Shown: positions 1 through 7,961 of the stretch, piece after piece
Numbering within the stretch: position 1 is the first letter of the stretch
Layout of the letters: every line of letters starts with the position of its first letter
Source of the DNA: Paucibacter sp. KCTC 42545
GTDB lineage: Bacteria; Pseudomonadota; Gammaproteobacteria; Burkholderiales; Burkholderiaceae_C
Direction of reading: 5' to 3'
DNA length: 64,000 nt
Assembly (NCBI RefSeq): GCF_001477625.1
Contig: NZ_CP013692.1
Location: 3,348,001 to 3,412,000 of the forward strand
Program-made: the position numbers and the translations under genes
The notes under the pieces: model-generated
Seen by the model: only the letters and a program-made list of their open reading frames with translations
What the model was told of the DNA's origin: nothing
The model's database searches: none

Positions 1-522
1 TTGATGAATATGCATGACCCCGACATCACGGTGGAAGCCTATCTGCGCGTGATCCGCTACAAAACCGCCAAGCTGTTTGAAGCCAGCGCACGACTAGGTG
101 CCGTGCTGGCGGATGCCGGGCCCGAGATCGAAGAGGCCTGCGCCGGCTACGGCCGCGCTCTAGGCACCGCCTTCCAGCTGATCGACGACGTGCTCGACTA
201 CGAAGGCGACAGCCAAGCACTGGGCAAGAACGTTGGCGACGACCTGCGCGAAGGCAAGACTACGCTACCCCTGCTAATCGCCATGGAACGCTGCAATGCC
301 GAACAACGCCAGCTCTTGCGCCACGCCATCGAGCATGGCGAGCAAGAGAAACTGGCCGAGATCGTCGCCATCGTGAGCGAAACCGGCGCACTGGAAGCCA
401 CCCGTGAAGCCGCAAGAGCCGAAGCAAAATTGGCTCGCGACTGCCTCAATCTCTTGCCCGACTCAAAATGGCGAAAATCCCTGCTAGAATTTGCGGCTCG
501 GTCGGTTGAGCGCTCTTTCTGA
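1..522 (+). CDS. ispB: Octaprenyl diphosphate synthase, C-terminal part (5' end outside window)
   Basis: This is the C-terminal half of a long-chain trans-polyprenyl diphosphate synthase. The family condenses isopentenyl diphosphate onto an allylic diphosphate to build the ubiquinone side chain. The second Asp-rich motif is visible (FQLIDDVLDYEGD, about residue 58), followed by the downstream GKNVGDDLREGKTTLPLL block typical of IspB/IspA proteins, and the reading frame ends in ARSVERSF. The first Asp-rich motif and the start lie upstream of the window, so the ATG near base 4 is an internal Met and not the start. The stop codon sits inside a short palindrome (GAGTCGACTC, 521-530), and tRNA-Pro follows 93 bp later. 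The IspB rather than IspA assignment rests on the overall sequence pattern and on recognition, not on a search. Confidence 0.9.
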   Translation: MMNMHDPDITVEAYLRVIRYKTAKLFEASARLGAVLADAGPEIEEACAGYGRALGTAFQLIDDVLDYEGDSQALGKNVGDDLREGKTTLPLLIAMERCNAEQRQLLRHAIEHGEQEKLAEIVAIVSETGALEATREAARAEAKLARDCLNLLPDSKWRKSLLEFAARSVERSF

Positions 523-615
523 GTCGACTCTCAGCCACTCGAGACAAGCAGTAAAAGAAGTACAAGACGTTTTGCGCTGGACTTGCGAAAAGCCAAGTCC
601 CAGTCGCCAGAACAT

Positions 616-692
616 CGGGGTGTAGCGTAGCCAGGTAGCGCGCCACGTTCGGGACGTGGAGGCCGGAGGTTCGAATCCTCTCACCCCGACCA
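616..692 (+). tRNA. tRNA-Pro (anticodon CGG), CCA encoded
   Basis: A 77-nt cloverleaf can be folded by eye. The acceptor stem CGGGGTG pairs with CACCCCG. The anticodon arm CCACG-TTCGGGA-CGTGG gives anticodon CGG, the T-arm has the loop GGTTCGAATCC, and the 3' CCA is genome-encoded at 690-692. It lies between ispB and the isomerase gene on the same strand. A perfect 7-bp hairpin (579-600, GGACTTG/CAAGTCC) lies just upstream without a T-tract. Confidence 0.96.
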
Positions 693-876
693 GGAATTTC
701 TCAAGTCAGCAGAAATCCTCGGTCTTTCAAATCAACTCACCCATGGTTTGTTCAAGTTTGCCCTGCGGCAGGCCTTGACTAGGCGTGTAGTCGAGTTTGG
801 CTCTGCGTCCGCTTTCCGCGCAGGCCTAGCAATCCTCGCCCCTACAATCCGCGCCACACTGATGGAGCTAGCACGC

Positions 877-1479
877 ATGTCCGCGCCGATTGATTTCTAC
901 TTCGACTTCGCCTCGCCCTACGGCTACATCGCCTCGGCCGTCATCGACCAACTGGCGGAACGGCATGGCCGCAGCGTCAACTGGCACGTGATCGTGCTGG
1001 ACGCCAATTTCAACTCACTCGAGCGCATCCGCATACCGCACAACGTGATGCGCAGCGACTACATCCGCCGCGATGCCGAGCGCCTGGCCACCTATTACGG
1101 TGTCGAGTACAAGACCCCCTCGACCCTGGGCGTGCACACCGAGCAAGCGGCGCGGATCTTCCACTGGATCAACGACCGCAACCCACAGCAAGGCCGCGAC
1201 TTCGCCAAGCATGTGCTGCAGGCCTATTTCATCAAAGACCAGAACGTCGCCGCAGCCGAAGTGCTGCAGGCCATCTGCGAAGCCATGGGCATCTCCGCCG
1301 AGGACTTCCACGAAGCCAGCAGCGGCTCGGCCAGCCGGGCTCGCCTGAAGGCCGAGGTGGACATGGCCGAGGCGCGCGGCGTGTTCGGCTCGCCCTTCTT
1401 CATCGTCGAAGGCGAGCGTTTCTGGGGCAATGACCGCCTACCCCAACTCGAACGCTGGCTCGCCAACGGCCCTTACTGA
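877..1479 (+). CDS. 2-hydroxychromene-2-carboxylate isomerase family protein (DsbA/GST-kappa fold)
   Basis: The protein is about 200 aa. The N-terminus IDFYFDFASPYGYIAS and the C-terminal block GVFGSPFFIVEGERFWGNDR are diagnostic of the HCCA isomerase/GST-kappa branch of the thioredoxin fold. These enzymes isomerise 2-hydroxychromene-2-carboxylate in naphthalene degradation, but most family members outside such pathways have unknown substrates, and no aromatic-degradation genes are nearby. I chose the ATG at 877 because GGAG at 864-867 gives normal spacing and the conserved fold begins at once. The frame is open upstream to 748 with ATGs at 748 and 862, but that extension has no conserved look. 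The stop codon TGA (1477-1479) is the first three bases of a 76-bp tandem repeat. Confidence 0.85.
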   Translation: MSAPIDFYFDFASPYGYIASAVIDQLAERHGRSVNWHVIVLDANFNSLERIRIPHNVMRSDYIRRDAERLATYYGVEYKTPSTLGVHTEQAARIFHWINDRNPQQGRDFAKHVLQAYFIKDQNVAAAEVLQAICEAMGISAEDFHEASSGSASRARLKAEVDMAEARGVFGSPFFIVEGERFWGNDRLPQLERWLANGPY

Positions 1480-1800
1480 GTCAGGACCGAAGCAAGGCCC
1501 TGCGGCCTTGCTGACGCCTGACGAAGGCCGAGCCGCCTACGAGCGGATTGGCTGAGTCAGGACCGAAGCAAGGCCCTGCGGCCTTGCTGACGCCTGACGA
1601 AGGCCGAGCCGCCTACGAGCGGATTGGCTGAGGCAGAACCGAAGCAAGGCCCTGCGGCCTTGCCGACGCCTGACGAAGGCCAAGCCGCCCACGAGCGGAT
1701 TGGCTGAGGCAGAACCGAAGCAAGGCCCTGCGGCCTTGCTGACGCCTGACGAAGGCCAAGCCGCCTACGAGCGGATTGGCTGAGGCAGGACCGACACAGG
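1477..1800. repeat. 76-bp tandem repeat array, four full copies plus a partial fifth
   Basis: Units start at 1477, 1553, 1629 and 1705, with a truncated fifth unit at 1781 whose match fades after about 20 bp. Each unit runs from TGAG(T/G)CAG to GCGGATTGGC. Copies 1 and 2 are identical; copies 3 and 4 differ from them at a few positions. Every unit contains the inverted repeat CAAGGCC-CTGC-GGCCTTG, so transcripts would carry four strong hairpins without U-tracts. The period of 76 is not a multiple of 3, so the reading frame shifts with every copy, which argues against coding. The array fills most of the gap between the isomerase gene and the convergent gene at 1855-2094. Confidence 0.95.
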
Positions 1801-1830
1801 GCCCAAATGCCCCACTGAGGCCGGACCGGC

Positions 1831-1849
1831 GCAAGGCCAAGGGCCTTGC
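1831..1849 (-). terminator. Hairpin just downstream of the small minus-strand gene
   Basis: The sequence GCAAGGCC-AAG-GGCCTTGC forms a perfect 8-bp stem with a 3-nt loop, 5 nt after the stop codon of the minus-strand gene at 1855-2094. It resembles the hairpin core of the adjacent 76-bp repeats. No T-run follows on either strand, so a role in termination or 3'-end protection is inferred. Confidence 0.4.
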
Positions 1850-1854
1850 TCGCA

Positions 1855-2094
1855 TTACTTCGGCTGCAAACTCGCCGCCAAGCTGCGCAGTGCCGCAGCA
1901 TCCAAGCTCTTGCCGGGCTGGGCTTCGCAAATCTGCGCCACCCGGTTCAGCAAACCCACCGCAAAGCGGTGCGCTGCCGCCAGCGTTTCTTCGTCGCTGT
2001 CGTAAGTGTCATAAGCCTCCACGGCTACGCCGCTGTCCGAGGCGATTTGTTTGACGTCAATCTTCTTGGGTGAAGAGGAATTATTGGTGGCCAT
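1855..2094 (-). CDS. Small hypothetical protein (79 aa)
   Basis: The ORF starts MATNNSSSPKKIDVKQIASD and has a strong ribosome site (AAAGGAGCTC) just upstream of the ATG at 2094. It is acidic in the middle (DTYDSDEE), followed by a predicted helical C-terminus with many Ala/Leu residues, and has no signal peptide or membrane segment. An in-frame extension upstream to 2166 is possible but lacks a ribosome site. It lies 72 bp beyond the recD stop on the same strand, so it may be the last gene of the recCBD transcript. I do not recognise a family. The good ribosome site and the codon-like composition are the grounds for calling it a gene. Confidence 0.65.
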   Translation of the reverse strand: MATNNSSSPKKIDVKQIASDSGVAVEAYDTYDSDEETLAAAHRFAVGLLNRVAQICEAQPGKSLDAAALRSLAASLQPK

Positions 2095-2166
2095 GCTGTT
2101 GAGCTCCTTTGAATGGCCACCACTGTACTGGAGCGGCAAGGCGCTACGGCCCTGCTGCCGCAGCAA

Positions 2167-4185
2167 CTAGCACTGATCCAGCAAATCAAGCAAGCCACTG
2201 GCCCGCCGCGTGCGGCGCCCCAGGGCCTGATCAAAGCTCAGCGCGCGGCCAGTAACGAGGGTGAAAGCCTTGCGGGCGCGCGTGATGCCGGTGTAAACCA
2301 ATTCACGCGACATCACATGGCTGGCCTTGTCGGGCAGCACCAGCACCGTGTGCTCGAATTCCGAGCCCTGCGATTTGTGCACCGTCATCGCAAATGCGGT
2401 TTCCACATCGGCCAGACGGCTGACCGAGACGGAGCGCAGGCTCAGGCCGTCGAGGAAGAAGGCGCGCAGGGCAAGACCTGACCCTGAAACCGAACCAGAG
2501 GCTGATCCGGTTTCGGCAAAAGGCTTGAGCACGATGCCGATGTCCCCGTTGAACACCCCCAGCCCCGTGTCATTGCGCGTCACCATGATGGGCCGGCCGG
2601 CATACCACTCGCCGCTCTTGCTCAGCAAGCCTTGCTGGATCAGCGCACCCTCCACCGCCGCATTCAGGCCTTGTGCACCCCACTCGCCCTCGCGCACCGC
2701 GCAGAGCAGACGGAAGCGCTCAAAAGCCTGGATCACCGCGCGGGCCCAATCATCAAAACCAGCCCGGTCCGGCGCCGCCGGGCCTTGGCGCAGCAGTTCC
2801 AGATAGGCACGGTAGCCGCCGGGCGCGCCGCTGCGGCCCCGCTCGGCCAATGGCAAGACTTGGGCGGCACTGGGCGACTCCAGCCACAGCAAGGGCTGGC
2901 CATCCGCCAGCGGCTGAGCCGCGCGCAGCAAGGCCGTGGCGGCCTTGCTGTCGCCGCGATTAGCCGCCAGGGCCAGCTGGCCGATGGGGCCACCAAAGCG
3001 CCGGCTTTCGCGCAACATGACGGTCTGCTGGGCCAGGGGCTTGGGCGCCAACAAGGGCGGCAGCTGATACTCGGCGGGCAGGGCTCGACCCGTGCTGGCC
3101 AAGGCAAAGGCCGCCGTCTCTGCCGAGTAGGCGCCGGCCTGTGCATCGCTGCAAAGATCGCCCAGCACCGCGCCGGCCTCCACCGAAGCGAGCTGGTCCT
3201 TATCACCCAGAAAGATCACCCGAGCGCTGGGCGGCAGGGCCTCCAGCAGGCCGGCCATCATTTCCAGATGGATCATGGAGGCCTCGTCCACGATCAACAC
3301 ATCCAGCGCCAGCGGATTGGCCGCATCAGCGCGCAGCTTGCGGGTGTCAGGTCTTGCCCCCAGGAGCGAGTGCAAGGTGCGGGCCGCGCCCAGGGCCTGG
3401 GCCAGCTCCTGTCGCGGCAGGCCGCAGTCGAAGTCCGCCGGGATCTCGGCCAGGGCCGATTCGATGGACTGCTTGAGCCTTGCCGCCGCCTTGCCGGTGG
3501 GCGCGGCCAGGCCGACGCGCAGATGCTTAGGCCGGCTGTCCTGCGCGAACAGCAGGGCCAGCAGGCGCGCGGCCGTGTAGGTCTTGCCCGTCCCCGGCCC
3601 GCCGGTGATGACGGCAAAACGGCCTCTCAAGGCCACGGCACAGGCGAACTTCTGCCAGTCAAAGGCCTCGGTGGGCGGGAATAAGGCATCCAGACGCTGC
3701 CGCAGCGCGGCTTCGTCCAGCGCCTCGCCCAGCGCCTGATCCACCGGCTCGCAGCGCCTCAGCACCTGCGTGGCCACACGCTGCTCGTAGGCCCAGTAGC
3801 GGCGCAGATACAGGCGGCTACCGCGCAAAACCAGCGGTGTGTTGGCGCTATCGGCTTGATCGCCAGTGGCCACAAGCGCGCTGGCAGCAATCTGGCTCAG
3901 CCATTCCGGCAGGCTCGGCGCCAGCTCGGCCATTTGCGCTTGCAGGGCCGTCGTGCCCTCGCTGGGCCAAGTCAGCAAGTCCTCGGCGTCTTGCAGGAGA
4001 TGAGCCAGATCCAGGCAGCTATGGCCGCGCCCTTCCAGATGACTCAGCAAGGCAGCGGCCAGCAGCAATGCTGGGGGCGCGCTGGGCTCCAGTTCCTGCA
4101 AAAAGCTTGCAAAAGCCGGGTCCAGGCGGCGCAGCCAGCCGGCTTCGCGCCAGGTCTGCAGGTTCTTGATCAAGGCCGCGCTCAT
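2167..4185 (-). CDS. recD: Exodeoxyribonuclease V alpha subunit (RecD helicase)
   Basis: RecD is the 5'-3' superfamily 1 helicase of the RecBCD complex, which processes double-strand breaks and degrades foreign linear DNA. The 672-aa protein has Walker A GGPGTGKT near residue 193, the helicase motif VDEASMI, GDKDQLASV, and the C-terminal motif VHKSQGSEF followed by YTGITRARK. All are typical of RecD. It is somewhat longer than the E. coli protein (about 608 aa). The ATG at 4185 overlaps the recB stop as ATGA, which indicates translational coupling. The gene is last in recC-recB-recD order. Confidence 0.95.
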   Translation of the reverse strand: MSAALIKNLQTWREAGWLRRLDPAFASFLQELEPSAPPALLLAAALLSHLEGRGHSCLDLAHLLQDAEDLLTWPSEGTTALQAQMAELAPSLPEWLSQIAASALVATGDQADSANTPLVLRGSRLYLRRYWAYEQRVATQVLRRCEPVDQALGEALDEAALRQRLDALFPPTEAFDWQKFACAVALRGRFAVITGGPGTGKTYTAARLLALLFAQDSRPKHLRVGLAAPTGKAAARLKQSIESALAEIPADFDCGLPRQELAQALGAARTLHSLLGARPDTRKLRADAANPLALDVLIVDEASMIHLEMMAGLLEALPPSARVIFLGDKDQLASVEAGAVLGDLCSDAQAGAYSAETAAFALASTGRALPAEYQLPPLLAPKPLAQQTVMLRESRRFGGPIGQLALAANRGDSKAATALLRAAQPLADGQPLLWLESPSAAQVLPLAERGRSGAPGGYRAYLELLRQGPAAPDRAGFDDWARAVIQAFERFRLLCAVREGEWGAQGLNAAVEGALIQQGLLSKSGEWYAGRPIMVTRNDTGLGVFNGDIGIVLKPFAETGSASGSVSGSGLALRAFFLDGLSLRSVSVSRLADVETAFAMTVHKSQGSEFEHTVLVLPDKASHVMSRELVYTGITRARKAFTLVTGRALSFDQALGRRTRRASGLLDLLDQC

Positions 4186-7100
4186 GCCCCCTCCTCCATC
4201 GCCACCGTCAACACATCCTCACGGAACAAGGCATCGAGCTTCTCCAACAATTCCAGTGGCGGCGCCACCGTGTAGCAACCCCGGCCAGGATGGCCAATGC
4301 CGCGCAGAAAAAAGAACACCGCGCCGCCGAGATGCTGCGCTGGCGCATAGGCCTCGCCCAGGCGGGCGCGCAGCAGGCGGTGCAGGGCCAGCAGATAAAG
4401 CGCGGCCTGCACCTCGTAGCGGTGCTGGGCCATGGCGGCCTCCAGGGCAGCGTCGGCGTAGTCGGCATCGCTCTCACCCAGGGCATTGGACTTGTAGTCC
4501 AAAACGTAGAAGCGCCCGCCCTGCTCAAACACCAAGTCGGCAAAACCCATCAACATGCCGCGCAGCTCGCGCTGCGGCAAGGCCGGGCGGGCATGAGCGG
4601 CCAGCAGATGCTGGCGGCAGAGTTGGTCCAAGTGGCTGGCGAGCAAGCCTTCGCTCGGAAACCAAAACTCCATCTCGGGCAGGGGCCGCCGAATCTGATC
4701 CAGGCTGGCGCCTACGCTGGGGATTACGGTCGCGCAGGCCTCAGTCAGCCAAGCCACTACGGCCTCGGCATGCCCCGCCCAAAGCCCACGCTCGCAACGG
4801 CGGGTGAGCTGGGCGCGCAGCTCGGGCGAGTCGCTGAGCGTGCCGCCCTGGGCCGCGCGCTCACTCATCAGCCATTCCAGCTGATCGTGCAAAAAGTTAC
4901 CCGACAGGGCGCCGCGCGGGAAGGCGTGCCAGGGCGCCGGAGCTTCATCGGCTTTGACCGCATCGGCCTGCATGGGCTCAGGCGCCGTGATGGCTTGCAC
5001 GGACTCATCCTCACGCGCGGCGGCCACGGTGACGGCCGTGCTCACAGCCCCCTGATGCGGCAAGGCGCGCACCAAGGCGGAGAAGCTGCCAATCGTCCAG
5101 CGGCGCTCAAACTCGGCCTCGTAGGCTTGCAACTCGCGCAAGGGTGGCGGCGCCTCGCGCGGGCGCAGGCGGCCGGGCAGCGCGGGTTGCGCGGGCATGG
5201 CCAGCACCTGCATCTCCTCATGCCCTTCGGCCAGCAGATTCACCTGTTCGGCCAGGACTTCGCCGCTCATCTTGTGCGGCCCGGCCAGCAGATAGCCCAG
5301 GGCGCTGCGATGGGCCGTGCTGTCCTTGCCGCCGCGTTGATTGATGGCAGCCACGCCCACCCACAAGCTGTGGCGGGCCCGGGTCAGGGCGACGTAGAGC
5401 AGGCGCAAGTCCTCGCGCTGGCGCTCGCGATCGGCGGCTTCAATCAGCTCGGGCGTGAGTTGCAAATGCAGCTGGGCCTCGCCCTGCTCGTCCGCCACCT
5501 TCACATGGCTGCTGCGTCCGTCCACGCCGCGGAAGGCGCAGGCAAAGGGCAGAAAGACCAGGGGGTACTCCAAGCCCTTGGACTTGTGCACCGTCACCAC
5601 CTTGACCAGATCGGCATCGCTCTCCAGGCGCAGGATCTGTTCCTCCCCGCCGCGCAAGCCGGCGCTTTCAATCTGACCGGCCAGCCAGCGGATCAAGGCC
5701 TGCTCCCCCTCCAGCTGACGGCTGGCGGTTTGCAGCATCTCGGCCAGATGCAAGAAGTTGGTCAGCCGGCGTTCACCGTTGGTGTCCAGCCCCAGCAAAC
5801 CGTCATCGCTGGGCGGCGCCAGCCAGCGCGCCGGCAGGTCCAGCAGATGCAAGGTCTGGCGCAACATGGCCAGAACACCTTGCTTGAGCCAGACCTGGCG
5901 CAAGGCTTTGAGGTCCTCGCTGCGGCGATCAAACACCTCGTCGTCCGCCGCCAATACGCTCAGCTCGGCCAGGGACAAACTCAGCATGCGCGTGGCCAGG
6001 GCCGCGCGCACCAAGCGGCTGTCCAGCGGCTGGGCCACGGCTTTCAGCCAGCGCAAAAGGTCTTGTGCCTCCACGCTGCCAAACACCGAGTCCTTGTCCG
6101 AGAGATACACCGAGGCCACGGCACGCCGCCGCAGCTCGCGGCGCACGGCCGCGGCCTCGCGCCCGGTGCGCACCAGCACGGCGATGTCGGCCGGCCGCAG
6201 GCGCGCAAAGGCTTGGGTTTCACTGTCCAGAAAGCCGGCCTGGGGGTCGTTCAGTAACTCCACAATGCGCTGCGCGCAGTGGGCAGCAAACAGGCGCTGG
6301 CTGCTGCTGCCGTCGCGCAGCTCGGCATCCACCGCCAGGCTGAGCGCGGGTTGGGGGCCATCCGCACAAACAAAGTCTTGCTTGCGGCCCTTGGCGGCCA
6401 CGGCCTCAAAGGGCAAAGGCTGCTCGTCAGGCTTGCGGAACATGAAGGCGCCCTCGCCCATGCGCGCCTCGGCCCGCAGAAAGACGCGATTAACCGCGCT
6501 CACCAGCGCCTGGGTGGAGCGGTGATTGGTGCTCAACACATAATGCCGCCCCTCGGTGGCACGGCGGGCATGCAGATAGCTGTAGATGTCCGCCCCGCGA
6601 AAGCCGTAAATGGACTGCTTGGGGTCGCCAATCAGCAGCAAGGCGTTATCGCTGCGATGCTCGGCGATGCGATAGAGCCGATCAAAGATGCGCAGCTGTA
6701 GCGGCGAGGTGTCCTGGAACTCATCGATCAAGGCCACCGGGTATTGGGCCAACATGCGCTGGCGCAGGCGCTCGGCGGCGGGGCCATTCACGTCGGGGTC
6801 CAGGGCACGGTCCAGCCGGCTCAGCATATCGGCGAACCCGAAGGTGCCGGCCTTGAGCTTCAACTCCGCCAAGCGCTGCTGAATGCGCGCCGTGGCGTGC
6901 TGCCGCGCGAGGTGCCTCAGCTCCGGCAAGGCCTGCAGGGCCTGCATCAATTGATCAAAAGCGGCGAAGTGCTCGGGCAGATCAAAAGCGGCATCGGGCT
7001 TCCAGGCCTTTTCCATGCCCTCGGGCGTGAAGCGGGTCAAGCCCGTTTTCATATCGGGGTAAAGCGCGGCAGCGGGCGCGCGGCTGTCCTCACGCGCCCA

Positions 7101-7961
7101 GGCGGCCAAGGCGGCCAGCCAGTTGCTGTAGTTCTTTTGGTTGAGCGAGCGCTTGTCGAAGGGGCAGCTCTTGAGGGCATAAAGCTCGTCCAGCCAGGCC
7201 TGCATCTCGGCCGCGCGCTGATCCCAGCCTTGCTTCAAGTCGGCCAAGGCCGTGGCACGCTGCAGGCTCACCTCTTCAATCAAGGCGCCCAAGCGGCCCT
7301 CACCCGCGCCCTCGGGCATGGCGAAGTCCAGCAAGCCACGTGCATCCTTGGCCAGCGCATCGACATGCGGCCAGACGCTCAAGGCCTGCTCCAGCTCGGC
7401 GGCGCGCAGGGGATACAACTCGCTGCGCCAGTAGTCTTGGGCGGCCAGGATCTGCAGCTCGCCCTCATTGCCCTGCAGCTCCTCGTCAAACAAGCAGCCG
7501 CTATCAAACGCATGCTCGCGCAACATGCGCTGGCACCAGGCGTCGATGGTGTGCACGGCCGCGTCGTCCATGCTCTCGGCCGCCAGGGCCAGGGTCCAGG
7601 CGGCGCGCTCACGCACGGCACCTGGCGGGTAGGCTTGCAAAAGGCTGTGCAAAAAGTCGTCGTAATCGGCCTCAGCGCCCTCGCCGCGGAAGCAGCGCGC
7701 CGCCTCCAACAGGCGGGAGCGGATGCGATCCGACAGCTCACGTGTGGCCGCGCGGGTGAAGGTCATGACCAAGATTTCAGCAGGCAACAAGGGGCGCTGG
7801 AAGGCAGTCGGCTCGGCCGCATCATCGGCAGCGTCCCCATGGCCCAGCACCAGGCGTAGATACAGGGCGGCAATGGTCCAGGTCTTGCCCGTGCCGGCGC
7901 TGGCCTCGATCAGGCGGCTGCCCCAGAGCGGGAAGCGCAGGGGATGGAGTGCTTCAGTCAT
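4182..7961 (-). CDS. recB: Exodeoxyribonuclease V beta subunit (RecB helicase-nuclease)
   Basis: RecB supplies the 3'-5' UvrD-like helicase and the only nuclease domain of RecBCD, and it loads RecA after Chi recognition. In the 1259-aa product, Walker A EASAGTGKTWT lies near residues 19-29. The motif LIDEFQDTSPLQ, GDPKQSIYGFRGADI and VHKSKGLEYPLVFLPF mark the helicase core. The nuclease domain near the C-terminus carries GFADLVF and YVLDYKSN (about residues 1135-1155), the Asp and Asp-x-Lys metal-binding signature, so nuclease activity should be intact. The start overlaps the end of recC by 8 bp. Confidence 0.96.
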   Translation of the reverse strand: MTEALHPLRFPLWGSRLIEASAGTGKTWTIAALYLRLVLGHGDAADDAAEPTAFQRPLLPAEILVMTFTRAATRELSDRIRSRLLEAARCFRGEGAEADYDDFLHSLLQAYPPGAVRERAAWTLALAAESMDDAAVHTIDAWCQRMLREHAFDSGCLFDEELQGNEGELQILAAQDYWRSELYPLRAAELEQALSVWPHVDALAKDARGLLDFAMPEGAGEGRLGALIEEVSLQRATALADLKQGWDQRAAEMQAWLDELYALKSCPFDKRSLNQKNYSNWLAALAAWAREDSRAPAAALYPDMKTGLTRFTPEGMEKAWKPDAAFDLPEHFAAFDQLMQALQALPELRHLARQHATARIQQRLAELKLKAGTFGFADMLSRLDRALDPDVNGPAAERLRQRMLAQYPVALIDEFQDTSPLQLRIFDRLYRIAEHRSDNALLLIGDPKQSIYGFRGADIYSYLHARRATEGRHYVLSTNHRSTQALVSAVNRVFLRAEARMGEGAFMFRKPDEQPLPFEAVAAKGRKQDFVCADGPQPALSLAVDAELRDGSSSQRLFAAHCAQRIVELLNDPQAGFLDSETQAFARLRPADIAVLVRTGREAAAVRRELRRRAVASVYLSDKDSVFGSVEAQDLLRWLKAVAQPLDSRLVRAALATRMLSLSLAELSVLAADDEVFDRRSEDLKALRQVWLKQGVLAMLRQTLHLLDLPARWLAPPSDDGLLGLDTNGERRLTNFLHLAEMLQTASRQLEGEQALIRWLAGQIESAGLRGGEEQILRLESDADLVKVVTVHKSKGLEYPLVFLPFACAFRGVDGRSSHVKVADEQGEAQLHLQLTPELIEAADRERQREDLRLLYVALTRARHSLWVGVAAINQRGGKDSTAHRSALGYLLAGPHKMSGEVLAEQVNLLAEGHEEMQVLAMPAQPALPGRLRPREAPPPLRELQAYEAEFERRWTIGSFSALVRALPHQGAVSTAVTVAAAREDESVQAITAPEPMQADAVKADEAPAPWHAFPRGALSGNFLHDQLEWLMSERAAQGGTLSDSPELRAQLTRRCERGLWAGHAEAVVAWLTEACATVIPSVGASLDQIRRPLPEMEFWFPSEGLLASHLDQLCRQHLLAAHARPALPQRELRGMLMGFADLVFEQGGRFYVLDYKSNALGESDADYADAALEAAMAQHRYEVQAALYLLALHRLLRARLGEAYAPAQHLGGAVFFFLRGIGHPGRGCYTVAPPLELLEKLDALFREDVLTVAMEEGA

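Noticed and set aside
1477..1800. CRISPR array
   Set aside because: The repeats are contiguous with no unique spacers, and no cas genes are present.
1557..1930. Minus-strand ORFs of 105-114 codons running through the 76-bp repeats
   Set aside because: The period is not a multiple of three, so each copy is read in a different frame; the open frames result from repeat composition.
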